From NCBI RefSeq assembly GCF_008042045.1, contig NZ_RDBP01000012.1:76268-112204 (forward strand): DNA of 35,937 nt. Direction: 5' to 3'. The DNA comes from Streptomyces sp. T39 (lineage in GTDB: Bacteria > Actinomycetota > Actinomycetes > Streptomycetales > Streptomycetaceae). Both the position numbers and the translations under genes were made by a program. Every line of letters begins with the position of its first letter. Positions within the stretch are counted from its first letter, which is position 1. Of the stretch, positions 25,299-34,300 are shown piece by piece. The notes beneath the pieces are model-generated. The model saw only the letters and a program-made list of their open reading frames with translations, made no database searches and was not told the origin of the DNA.

Positions 25299-26483
25299 GT
25301 GTCCGAACCTCCTGCGAACGCCTCCCATCCGCACTCCGCGACCCTCCGACGCCTGGAGCAGTCGTCCGGCCGGCTCGCGGCGAACGCGATCGCCCGCATG
25401 GACGAGTCGCTGCCGTGGTACCGCGCCATGCCCCCGGAGAACCGGTCGTGGATCGGGCTGGTGGCCCAGGCCGGCATCGCCGCGTTCACCGAGTGGTTCC
25501 GGCATCCGGAGACGCCCCAGGCGATCTCGACCGACGTCTTCGGCACCGCCCCGCGCGAACTGACCCGGGCGATCACCCTGCGCCAGACCGTGGAGATGGT
25601 GCGCACCACCATCGAGGTCATGGAGACGGCCATCGAGGAGGTCGCGGCGCCGGGCGACGAGTCCGTGCTGCGCGAGGCGCTTCTCGTCTACGCGCGGGAG
25701 ATCGCCTTCGCCACGGCGCAGGTGTACGCGCAGGCGGCGGAGGCCCGGGGCGCGTGGGACGCACGCCTGGAGTCGCTGGTGGTGAACGCGGTGCTGTCGG
25801 GCGAGGCCGACGAGGGCGCCGTGTCCCGCGCCGCCGCCCTCGGCTGGAACTCCCCCGACCACGTCTGCGTGATCCTCGGCACCGCGCCCGACGGCGACAG
25901 CGAGCTGACGGTGGAGGCGATCCGCCGGGCCGCCCGGCACGCCAAACTCCAGGTGCTGACGGGCGTGCTCGGCAACCGGCTGGTCGTCATCGCCGGCGGC
26001 AACGACAACCCGCTGCACGTCGCCAAGGCGCTGATCGGCCCCTACGCCGCGGGGCCCGTCGTCGCGGGCCCGATCGTGCCCGACCTGCTGGCCGCGACCC
26101 GTTCCGCGCAGGCCGCGGCCGCGGGCCTCAAGGCGTGCTCCGCCTGGCAGGACGCGCCCCGCCCGGTTCTCGCGGACGATCTCCTGCCGGAACGCGCCAT
26201 CGCCTCCGACCCTGCGGCGCGCGAGCAACTGGTGGAGGAGATCTACAGACCGCTCGAAGAGGCCGGTTCGGCGCTGCTGGAAACTCTCAGTGTCTATCTG
26301 GAGCAGGCGAGCAGCCTGGAGGGCGCGGCCAGGATGCTGTTCGTTCACCCCAACACCGTGCGCTACCGGCTGCGACGTGTGACCGACGTCACCGGATGGT
26401 CGCCCTCGGACGTCCGCTCGGCGTTCACGCTGCGAATCGCCCTCATCCTGGGGCGTCTGGCCGACGGGGACTCCCAGTCCTAG
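25299..26483 (+). CDS. fasR: PucR/CdaR-type transcriptional activator of fatty acid synthesis (FasR)
   Basis: A 394-residue regulator. The N-terminal about 150 residues are helical (RLEQSSGRLAANAIARMDESLPWYRAM; LREALLVYAREIAFATAQVYAQAAEARGAWDARLESLVVNAVLSG), the middle is a GGDEF-like CdaR domain, and the C-terminus is a PucR-type HTH: LETLSVYLEQASSLEGAARMLFVHPNTVRYRLRRVTDVTG. Lying directly before fabD-fabH-acpP-fabF, it corresponds to FasR, shown in S. coelicolor to activate this operon. Start is GTG 25299, which suits the conserved MSEPPANASHP beginning. The 89-base gap to fabD would contain the operon promoter and FasR site; I did not identify a clear repeat there. Confidence 0.93.
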   Translation: MSEPPANASHPHSATLRRLEQSSGRLAANAIARMDESLPWYRAMPPENRSWIGLVAQAGIAAFTEWFRHPETPQAISTDVFGTAPRELTRAITLRQTVEMVRTTIEVMETAIEEVAAPGDESVLREALLVYAREIAFATAQVYAQAAEARGAWDARLESLVVNAVLSGEADEGAVSRAAALGWNSPDHVCVILGTAPDGDSELTVEAIRRAARHAKLQVLTGVLGNRLVVIAGGNDNPLHVAKALIGPYAAGPVVAGPIVPDLLAATRSAQAAAAGLKACSAWQDAPRPVLADDLLPERAIASDPAAREQLVEEIYRPLEEAGSALLETLSVYLEQASSLEGAARMLFVHPNTVRYRLRRVTDVTGWSPSDVRSAFTLRIALILGRLADGDSQS

Positions 26484-26572
26484 ACTTTTGTGGGACACCG
26501 ACAATTCCCCCGACGGTTCTTCGTCCCTGTCCCCACGGGCGTCCCGAGCCGTCCGCAAGAGAGAGTGTGAGG

Positions 26573-27514
26573 GTGCTCGTACTCGTCGCTCCCGGCCAAG
26601 GCGCTCAGACGCCCGGCTTCCTGACCCCCTGGCTCGAACTCCCCGGCGCCGCCGACCGCGTGGCGGCCTGGTCCGACGCCATCGGACTCGACCTCGCCCA
26701 CTACGGCACGAAGGCCGACGCGGACGAGATCCGTGACACCGCGGTCGCCCAGCCCCTGCTGGTCGCCGCCGGACTGCTGTCCGCTGCCGCCCTCGGCGAC
26801 ATGGTGCCCGGCGCCGTCGCCGGCCACAGCGTCGGCGAGATCACCGCCGCCGCGTTCGCCGGCGTCATCGACGAGACCACCGCACTGCGTCTGGTCCGCA
26901 CCCGCGGCCTGGCCATGGCCGAGGCCGCCGCGGTCACCGAGACCGGCATGTCGGCGCTGCTCGGCGGCGACCCGGACGTGAGCATCGCCCACCTGGAGAA
27001 GCTCGGTCTGACCCCGGCCAACGTCAACGGCGCCGGACAGATCGTCGCCGCCGGCACCATGGAGCAGCTCGCCGCCCTCGCCGAGGACAAGCCCGAGGGC
27101 GTCCGCCGGGTCGTGCCGCTCAAGGTGGCCGGCGCGTTCCACACGCACCACATGGCGTCCGCCGTCACCACGCTGGAGAAGGCCGCCGCGGACATCACGC
27201 CGGCCGACCCCACCGTGCCGTACGTCTCCAACAAGGACGGGCGGACCGTCTCCTCCGGCGCGGACGTCATCGCCCGCCTGGTCGGGCAGGTCGCCAACCC
27301 GGTCCGCTGGGACCTGTGCATGGAGACGTTCACGCAGCTCGGCGCGACGGCTCTCGTCGAGGTCTGCCCCGGCGGTACGCTCACGGGTCTCGCCAAGCGT
27401 GCCCTGCCGGGTGTCGAGACGGTCGCGCTCAAGACTCCGGACGACCTCGAAGCGGCCCGCAAGCTGCTCGCCGCCACCGGCTCGTCCGCCGCCGGCGCGG
27501 CAGGCACCGTCTGA
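26573..27514 (+). CDS. fabD: Malonyl-CoA:ACP transacylase
   Basis: A 313-residue enzyme that moves malonyl from CoA to the ACP encoded downstream, supplying extender units for type II fatty acid synthesis and often for polyketides. It begins LVLVAPGQGAQTPGFLTPWL; the catalytic Ser is residue 86 in GHSVGE, Arg in LVRTRGLAM and His in VAGAFHTHHMASA; KPEGVRRVVPL and CPGGTLTGLAKRALPG close the domain. GTG 26573 is chosen because the homologous proteins start M-L-V-L-V; GTG 26567 is possible. The frame happens to stay open far upstream, which is not coding. First gene of the fab operon; stop is 17 bases before fabH. Confidence 0.95.
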   Translation: MLVLVAPGQGAQTPGFLTPWLELPGAADRVAAWSDAIGLDLAHYGTKADADEIRDTAVAQPLLVAAGLLSAAALGDMVPGAVAGHSVGEITAAAFAGVIDETTALRLVRTRGLAMAEAAAVTETGMSALLGGDPDVSIAHLEKLGLTPANVNGAGQIVAAGTMEQLAALAEDKPEGVRRVVPLKVAGAFHTHHMASAVTTLEKAAADITPADPTVPYVSNKDGRTVSSGADVIARLVGQVANPVRWDLCMETFTQLGATALVEVCPGGTLTGLAKRALPGVETVALKTPDDLEAARKLLAATGSSAAGAAGTV

Positions 27515-27531
27515 CAAGGGAGCCGTACAGC

Positions 27532-28563
27532 ATGTCGAAGATCAAGCCCAGCAAGGGCGCCCCGTACGCACGCATTCTGGGTGTCGGCGGCTACCGCCCC
27601 GTCCGAGTGGTGCCCAACGAGGTGATCCTCGAGAAGATCGACTCCTCCGACGAGTGGATCCGCTCGCGCTCCGGCATCGCCACCCGCCACTGGGCCTCCC
27701 CCGAGGAGACCGTGACCGCCATGTCGGTCGAGGCGTCGGGCAAGGCGCTCGCCGACGCGGGGATCGCCGCCGAGCAGATCGGCGCCGTGATCGTCTCGAC
27801 GGTGTCCCACTTCAAGCAGACCCCTGCCGTGGCGACCGAGATCGCCGACAAGGTGGGGGCGGGCAAGCCCGCCGCGTTCGACATCTCCGCCGGCTGCGCG
27901 GGCTTCGGCTACGGCCTGACCCTCGCCAAGGGCATGATCGTCGAGGGCTCCGCCGAGTACGTCCTCGTCATCGGCGTCGAGCGGCTCAGCGACCTGACCG
28001 ACCTGGAGGACCGTGCCACGGCCTTCCTGTTCGGCGACGGCGCGGGCGCGGTCGTGGTCGGCCCCTCGGACGAGCCGCACATCGGCCCCACGGTGTGGGG
28101 TTCGGAGGGCGACAAGTCCGAGACCATCAAGCAGACCGTCCCGTGGAACGACTTCCACGTCGGCGACGTCTCCAAGCTGCCGCTGAACGAGGCGGGCGAG
28201 GTCAAGTTCCCCGCCATCACGCAGGAGGGCCAGGCGGTCTTCCGCTGGGCCGTCTTCGAGATGGCGAAGGTCGCCCAGCAGGCGCTCGACGCGGCCGGCA
28301 TCGCGCCGGCCGACCTGGACGTCTTCATCCCGCACCAGGCCAACATGCGGATCATCGACTCGATGGTGAAGACACTGAAGCTGCCGGAGCACGTCACGGT
28401 CGCCCGTGACGTCGAGACCACCGGCAACACCTCCGCCGCCTCGATCCCGCTCGCCATGGAGCGGCTCCTGGCGACCGGACAGGCGAAGAGCGGCGACACC
28501 GCGCTCGTCATCGGCTTCGGGGCGGGTCTCGTCTACGCCGCGACGGTCGTTACCCTCCCCTAG
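27532..28563 (+). CDS. fabH: Beta-ketoacyl-ACP synthase III
   Basis: A 343-residue thiolase-fold condensing enzyme that starts fatty acid synthesis by joining a (branched) acyl-CoA primer to malonyl-ACP. Catalytic Cys122 is in FDISAGCAGFGYGL, with His in IPHQANMRI and Asn in TTGNTSAASIPLA. N-terminal ARILGVGGYRPVRVVPNEVI and SSDEWIRSRSGIATRHWA are typical of FabH. ATG 27532 follows an aagggag ribosome binding site. It is cotranscribed with fabD and acpP. Confidence 0.97.
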   Translation: MSKIKPSKGAPYARILGVGGYRPVRVVPNEVILEKIDSSDEWIRSRSGIATRHWASPEETVTAMSVEASGKALADAGIAAEQIGAVIVSTVSHFKQTPAVATEIADKVGAGKPAAFDISAGCAGFGYGLTLAKGMIVEGSAEYVLVIGVERLSDLTDLEDRATAFLFGDGAGAVVVGPSDEPHIGPTVWGSEGDKSETIKQTVPWNDFHVGDVSKLPLNEAGEVKFPAITQEGQAVFRWAVFEMAKVAQQALDAAGIAPADLDVFIPHQANMRIIDSMVKTLKLPEHVTVARDVETTGNTSAASIPLAMERLLATGQAKSGDTALVIGFGAGLVYAATVVTLP

Positions 28564-28625
28564 GCGCCGTCGGATCTCCGCACGGCCCCGCCACACCCTC
28601 TGATACACACCGAAGGAGCGCCAAC

Positions 28626-28880
28626 ATGGCCGCCACTCAGGAAGAGATCGTCGAAGGTCTCGCCGAGATCGTCAACGAGATCGCCGGCATCCCGGTCGAG
28701 GACGTCCAGCTGGACAAGTCCTTCACCGACGACCTGGACGTCGACTCGCTGTCCATGGTCGAGGTCGTCGTCGCCGCCGAAGAGCGCTTCGACGTCAAGA
28801 TCCCGGACGAGGACGTCAAGAACCTGAAGACCGTCGGCGACGCCGCGGACTACATCCTCAACCACCAGGTCGCCAAGTAA
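28626..28880 (+). CDS. acpP: Acyl carrier protein of fatty acid synthesis
   Basis: An 84-residue acidic protein of four helices. The phosphopantetheine attachment Ser is residue 41 in DLDVDSLSMVE; the second half EERFDVKIPDEDVKNLKTVGDAADYI is the standard ACP helix III-IV region. It carries growing acyl chains between FabD, FabH, FabF and the reductases. A strong gaaggag site precedes the ATG. It lies between fabH and fabF with gaps of 62 and 86 bases, allowing separate adjustment of its high expression. Confidence 0.97.
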   Translation: MAATQEEIVEGLAEIVNEIAGIPVEDVQLDKSFTDDLDVDSLSMVEVVVAAEERFDVKIPDEDVKNLKTVGDAADYILNHQVAK

Positions 28881-28966
28881 GCACCTGGGTCGTCTGACGC
28901 GCTGGTCGCCACCCTCGGTGGCGCCGGATCAATTCCGCACCCTCTGACAGTGGAGAAAGAATTCCT

Positions 28967-30229
28967 GTGAACTCGACCAATCGCACCGTGGTCGTCACCG
29001 GTATCGGCGCAACCACACCGCTGGGTGGCGACAGCGCATCGACGTGGGAAGGGCTGCTCGCCGGCCGTTCGGGCGTGAAGGTCCTGGAGGGCGAGCGCTA
29101 CGCCGAACTCCCGGTCCGTATCGCCGCGACCGCCGCGGTCGACCCGGGCGAGGTCCTGCCCCGCCCGCTCGCCCGCAAGCTGGACCGCTCCGCGCAGTTC
29201 GCGGTCATCGCGGCCCGTGAGGCGTGGTCCGACGCCGGATTCACCGCCCCCGCGGGCGAGGACGAGGCCGTCGCACCGGCCCGCCTCGGCACCGTCATCG
29301 CCTCCGGCATCGGTGGCGTAACGACTCTGCTCGACCAGTACGACGTCCTCAAGGACAAGGGCGTGCGCCGGGTCTCCCCGCACACCGTCCCCATGCTGAT
29401 GCCGAACGGCCCCTCCGCCAACGTCGGTCTGGAGGTGAACGCCCAGGCGGGCGTCCACACCCCGGTCTCGGCTTGTGCGTCGGGCGCCGAGGCGATCGGC
29501 TACGCCGTCGAGATGATCCGCACCGGCCGTGCCGACGTGGTCGTCGCCGGCGGCACCGAGGCGGCGATCCACCCGCTGCCCATCGCGGCGTTCGCCAACA
29601 TGATGGCGATGTCCAAGAACAACGACGAGCCGCTGAAGGCCTCCCGGCCCTACGACACCGGCCGCGACGGCTTCGTCCTCGGCGAGGGCGCCGGCGTCGT
29701 GATCCTGGAGTCGGCCGAGCACGCCGCCGCGCGCGGCGCCAAGGTCTACTGCGAGGTCCTCGGCCAGGGACTGTCCGCCGACAGCCACCACATCGCGCAG
29801 CCCGAGCCGACCGGCCGCGGCATCGCGGCGGCCCTGCGCAACCTGCTGGAGACCACGGACCTCAAGCCGTCCGAGGTCGTCCACCTCAACGCGCACGCCA
29901 CGTCGACGCCGCAGGGCGACGTCGCCGAGATCAAGGCCCTGCGCGCCGTCCTCGGCGACGACCTCGACCATGTCGCGGTCTCCGCCACCAAGTCGATGAC
30001 GGGGCACCTGCTGGGCGGCGCCGGCGGCATCGAGACGGTCGCCACCGTCCTCGCGCTCCACCACCGCACCGCCCCGCCCACGATCAACGTGGACGACCTC
30101 GACGAGGCCGTCGAGGCGGACGTGGTCCGCGACACCCCGCGCCCGCTGCCCGAGGGCACGATCGCGGCGATCAACAACTCGTTCGGCTTCGGCGGCCACA
30201 ACGTGGTCCTCGCCTTCCGCACGGTCTGA
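28967..30229 (+). CDS. fabF: Beta-ketoacyl-ACP synthase II
   Basis: A 420-residue thiolase-fold elongating enzyme that condenses acyl chains with malonyl-ACP. It starts VVVTGIGATTPLGGDSASTW, has the nucleophile Cys170 in VSACASGAEAIG and the two His residues in LNAHATSTPQGD and SMTGHLLGGAGGIE, and ends with NNSFGFGGHNVVLAF. GTG 28967 follows tggagaaaga. Last gene of the fasR-fabD-fabH-acpP-fabF group and followed by a strong terminator. From memory, in S. coelicolor a DUF3145 gene follows fabF; here a toxin locus faces it instead. Confidence 0.97.
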   Translation: MNSTNRTVVVTGIGATTPLGGDSASTWEGLLAGRSGVKVLEGERYAELPVRIAATAAVDPGEVLPRPLARKLDRSAQFAVIAAREAWSDAGFTAPAGEDEAVAPARLGTVIASGIGGVTTLLDQYDVLKDKGVRRVSPHTVPMLMPNGPSANVGLEVNAQAGVHTPVSACASGAEAIGYAVEMIRTGRADVVVAGGTEAAIHPLPIAAFANMMAMSKNNDEPLKASRPYDTGRDGFVLGEGAGVVILESAEHAAARGAKVYCEVLGQGLSADSHHIAQPEPTGRGIAAALRNLLETTDLKPSEVVHLNAHATSTPQGDVAEIKALRAVLGDDLDHVAVSATKSMTGHLLGGAGGIETVATVLALHHRTAPPTINVDDLDEAVEADVVRDTPRPLPEGTIAAINNSFGFGGHNVVLAFRTV

Positions 30230-30244
30230 CGCGGCTCCGGCCGC

Positions 30245-30290
30245 ACACGACGGCGCCGGCACCCTCCTCGGGGTGCCGGCGCCGTCGTGT
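30245..30290 (+). terminator. Strong hairpin terminator of the fab operon
   Basis: A perfect 20-bp stem (30245-30264 with 30271-30290) and 6-base loop tcctcg, 15 bases after the fabF stop. Confidence 0.92.
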
Positions 30291-30328
30291 CGGGGGCGGG
30301 GCGACCGGTCCCGTCCCCGGACGGCGAA

Positions 30329-30360
30329 GAGGCCCGCACCCCCGAGGGGGTGCGGGCCTC
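30329..30360 (-). terminator. Hairpin terminator of the RHS toxin/DUF3710 operon
   Basis: A perfect 14-bp stem (30329-30342 with 30347-30360) with loop cgag, 23 bases beyond the DUF3710 stop on the minus strand. With the fab terminator it insulates the two convergent operons. Confidence 0.85.
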
Positions 30361-30383
30361 GTGCGGGGACGCGGCCGGGCGGG

Positions 30384-31349
30384 CTACCCCTCCGCGGGCG
30401 GCCAGCGCAGCGCGATCGCCGCACCGCGCGCGGGCGGCGCGTACGACGCGCGGACGACCGTCCCCCGGAAGGCCGTGTACGCCCACTCCTCCGTGCTGCC
30501 GGGCTCCGCCCCGGCTCCGGTCACGAAACCGCGCAGGACCCAGCCCGGACCGTCGCAGCCGAGGACCCGGGAGATCTGCCCGCGGGACTTCCCGCGGACC
30601 GGCACGACCGTCTGCAGCTCGACGCCGGCAGGGCCGGTGCGCTCCTCGACGGAGCCGCCGTTCCTCCGCATCGACCGCGTCAGCTGCCCGCGGATCGACT
30701 CCCAGGAGGTGTCCGAGGACGCCCGGAAGGCCTGCAGCTGGATCGCCGTCCGGCCGCGGACGACCGTGACGGCGACGACGGCGCCGTCGTCGGACCGCAT
30801 GGGGTGCAGTTCGACCCCCGGCGGCCGCGGCACCAGCAGCGCCCCGAGGTCGATCACCCGGCCGCCCTGCGGGCGGCGGGCGTCGTCCTCGTCCCACGGG
30901 CCGGTGTCGATCCCCCGGCCCGTGGCAACGCCCTCGGCCTCGGCGCAGCTCTCCTCGGCGGCGGCGAGCAGTTCGCCCGTCTCCGCCTCGGACATCGACT
31001 CCTCGGCCACGACGGACGCGAGCAGTCCCAGCACGTGGTCCAGGGTGATCAGGCCACGGCGCTCAGCCTCCCGGGCCGCGGACGCGTCACCCAGCAGCGC
31101 CGGGACGAGCACCCGGTGCTCCTCGCCGCCGAGTCCGCTCGCCCCGCCCCTGGGCGGCCGTGCGGCGTCGTCCCGGCCGTCCTCACGCCGCAGCCGCAGG
31201 ACGGTCTGCAACGCCACGAGGACGACCCGGCCCGGGGTGACCCGGTCCCAGACGCCGAACTCGGCCCGTTCCCTGCTCTCCTCGGCGACGAATCCGTCCC
31301 GCGCGAACTGCGCGACGACGGCCGCCGCCTCCTCACCTGCGCCGCCCAT
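30384..31349 (-). CDS. DUF3710 domain protein, probable immunity protein of the RHS toxin
   Basis: A 321-residue protein of two parts. Residues about 1-145 are not recognised: an Ala/Glu-rich helical start, AEFGVWDRVTPGRVVLVALQTVLRLRRED, a Gly/Arg-rich linker and a helical LDHVLGLLASVVAEESMSEAETGELL segment. Residues about 148-321 match DUF3710, an actinobacterial family of unknown function: TGPWDEDDA, VIDLGALLVPRPPGVELH, AIQLQAFRASSDTSWESIRGQL, GGSVEERTGPAGVELQ and GPGWVLRGFVTG. The ATG at 31349 lies inside the end of the RHS gene (17-base overlap), so translation is coupled; GTG/ATG codons up to 31397 would overlap more. A gene in this position beside a polymorphic toxin is normally its immunity gene, so neutralising the toxin tail is the likeliest role. 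No signal peptide or membrane segment is present. Confidence 0.72.
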   Translation of the reverse strand: MGGAGEEAAAVVAQFARDGFVAEESRERAEFGVWDRVTPGRVVLVALQTVLRLRREDGRDDAARPPRGGASGLGGEEHRVLVPALLGDASAAREAERRGLITLDHVLGLLASVVAEESMSEAETGELLAAAEESCAEAEGVATGRGIDTGPWDEDDARRPQGGRVIDLGALLVPRPPGVELHPMRSDDGAVVAVTVVRGRTAIQLQAFRASSDTSWESIRGQLTRSMRRNGGSVEERTGPAGVELQTVVPVRGKSRGQISRVLGCDGPGWVLRGFVTGAGAEPGSTEEWAYTAFRGTVVRASYAPPARGAAIALRWPPAEG

Positions 31350-34300
31350 TCCACCATTTCCTGAGTTTCTGCGCCGCCTTCGCGGCGACGAGGGCACTCG
31401 CGACCAGAGCCTCCGCCGGGCCGTGGGCTCCGGGAGCCTGCGCTCCGTCGATCATCTTCTGTGCCGCGCCCGGACTTCGGGCGACGGTCGACGACCGCGT
31501 CTCGGACTCGGAGACCATCTCCTCGGTCGCCCGGCGCGTCTTGCCGGCCTCCTCGAGCTTCTCCTTCTTACCCCGATACTCGTTGAAGTCGCCACTGTCG
31601 GGGTCGTAGAGGTCCGGGACCTCGCCCGGGTCCTGGCTCGCCCGGCTGCCGCAGTTGTGCACGAGCAGCGGGCTGTCCTCGGCCAGCACGTAGTACGTGT
31701 GGACGTCCGCGACCGTGAGGTCGTGGGTGCGCCGGAGCTGCTCGAAGTAGCGCGTGTCCGTGACCTCGGCCGTGTCGCCCGACGCCGTGTACAGGGTCAT
31801 GCCGGGCGTCAGGTCGCCCGCCTCGACCCAACGGCCCTCGGAGACGGACCAGAACGGGTGGGTCGTGGTGGAGACCAGGCTCTCGGCCTCACCGGAACGG
31901 CCGGTGACGGTGAGGTCGACGAAGTGCTTGTCGTCCTCGGTGACGATGGTGCCCACGACTGCGCGGACCGTCGTCTCACCGGTCTCCGGGTCGGTGACGG
32001 TGACCTCGTCGCCGAGGACCACGTCCTCGATCGGCTTGGTGGTGCCGTCGGCCAGGAGGACCTTCGTGCCGGGCAGGAAGCTGTGCTTGACGGGTGAGGC
32101 CGGGCACGAGCCTCCCGGGGAATCCCCGTCGCCCTTGCCCTTCTTGACCGCCGCGGCCGCCTTCTTCTTGGCCGCGGCCAGTGCGTCCTTGGCCTTGGAC
32201 ACACCGTCCTTGGCCTTGTCGATGGCCTTGCTCGACTTCCAGAGGTCCTTGACGCCGCCGATCAGATCGCCGACGAGGTTGACGACCCGCTTGGCGAGTT
32301 TGGCGCCCTTGGCCCAGTTCCACGGTGCGCCGTACTTCGCGAGGATCTTCCCCGCGAGACCGCCGGCGAAGCTGCCCGCGATGTTCAGCAGCGTCTCGCC
32401 GCAGGCGCCCATGTCTCCGCTGGAGACGCAGTCGAGCGCGGCGTCCACGCCCAGGATGTCCCGGGCGATCTTGACGAGCGCCTTGCCCGCGGACTTGATC
32501 CGCTGCTTGGCCTGCGCCTGCTGGCCCTGCGCCCCGACCAGGGCCGTCTCCGCACCGGAGACCGCCTTCTCCTCGTGCCAGGTCGGATTCTTGTCCTTGC
32601 TGGGCACGGGCAGGCCGCCGCGGCACTCGATCAGGCCCTGCATGCACTCCGGGATCGCCATGCCGCTCGGGTCGGCGTGGGTGACCGGGGTGTTGTTGGC
32701 ATACGCGTAGCCGTTGATCTGCTGCGGCTGGGTGTAGTCGATCAGCGGGTCGACGGAGATGAACTTGCCGATGACCGCGTCGTACTCACGTGCGCCGAGA
32801 TGGGTCAGCCCGGTCGACTTGTCGATGGTGCCGCCGACATAGCCCTTCTCCCCCGGCCAGGTACCGGTCGCCGCGCCGCGCTCGACACCGTAGGGGTCGA
32901 AGCGGCGCTGCGACACCGCACCGGTCACGGCGTGGATCGCGACCTCGCCGGTGCCGTGGTGGTCGGCCGCGATGAACGACACGGTGCCGTCGTCGGTGCG
33001 CACGGCCACCGTCTCGCCGGCGTGCGCGTAGTAGCGGGTGGCCGACTTCTTGGCACCGTCGGCGGAGAGCTTCAGCTCCATGCCCGGCAGATAGACGGTC
33101 GTGCCGGTGGTGTCCTTGCGCTGGACCCGGTTGCCGACGCTGTCGTAGAGGTAGCTCGTCTCGGACCCGTCGGCCTCCTTCGCCTTGGCGAGCTTGCCGT
33201 CGTCGGTCCACTCCAGCGTCTGGGCGTTGCCGCCGATGGTGCGCTTGGTGGTGTTGCCGGAGTCGTCGTACTCGTAGCTCGACTGCCGGTCGCCGGTCGG
33301 GGTGTTCTCGACGACCTTGGTGACCTGGTGCGGTCCGTCGCCGAGCGCGCCCGCGCCGCCGTAGGTGAAGGTGCGGGTGATGTTCTTCGCCGGGTTCAGC
33401 CCGGTGTCGTGCACCGTCTCCGACGTCCGGTTGCCGATGGCGTCCGTGACGTAGGACTTCCAGTACGGCGCCGGGCCGCCGAGCGCCTTCGCGCCGGGAG
33501 CCGCCTGGCAGGCGGCCGGGCCCGAACCGTCGAGCGGGGCGACGGAGCCCACGGACCCGCTGCCGGCCGCCTCCGCGACGGTCGCGGCCGGCGTCCACGC
33601 CTCGGCGAGACGCTTGCGGGCGTCGTAGCCGAAGCACTGCACGTCCGGAGAGGCCGTGTTCGAGGTGTCGGCGATCGACAGGACGTTGCCGGCCTGGTCG
33701 TAGGAGTAGTTCGCCTCCTTCACCGGCGCCGGGGCGCCGTACACGTCCACCACGATGCGCTTGAGGCGGTCGGTGCCCGTCTCGTAGTCGAAGGTCTGCC
33801 AGACCTTCTTGCCTCCGGTGTTCTGCTCGAACTGGAGCATGTGGCCCTGGTTCGAGTAGACCGTGTTCGTGACGTACGGCGTCGCACCCGTCAGGGTCGT
33901 CGGCCGCTGCAACTCGTCATAGCCGTTGACCAGCACCTCGGCCGGCAGACCGCCCGCGGCGGGCACTCCGCTGGACTGCACGCTGCCGTCACGGTTGTAG
34001 GCCGACGTGAAGGAGTACGTCCCGGCCAGCGAGCCCTGGGAGGCGGGGACGAGGTAGTCGCTCCGCAGCGGACGGTAGAAGTCGTCCCACGTCTGGATGA
34101 CGGTGGCGAAGTACTCCGTCGGCGAGACGTAGCTCAGGTCGGCGTACGCCTTCCCGAGCATGCCGGCCTTGTCGTACCGGGTCTCCGTGAGCCGTGTCCC
34201 CGTGTTCGCCTCGCCCTGCCAGGTGGACAGGGGCCGGCCCAGCTTGTCGTAGACCGTGGAGATCTTCTTGCCGCGCCCGTCGGTGGTCGAGACGGCGCGG

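Noticed and set aside
24359..26572. Long plus-strand frame running into fabD, suggesting a 1051-residue FabD with a large N-terminal domain
   Set aside because: It runs antisense over pirin and out of frame through fasR; FabD homologues start at M-L-V-L-V, matching GTG 26573.
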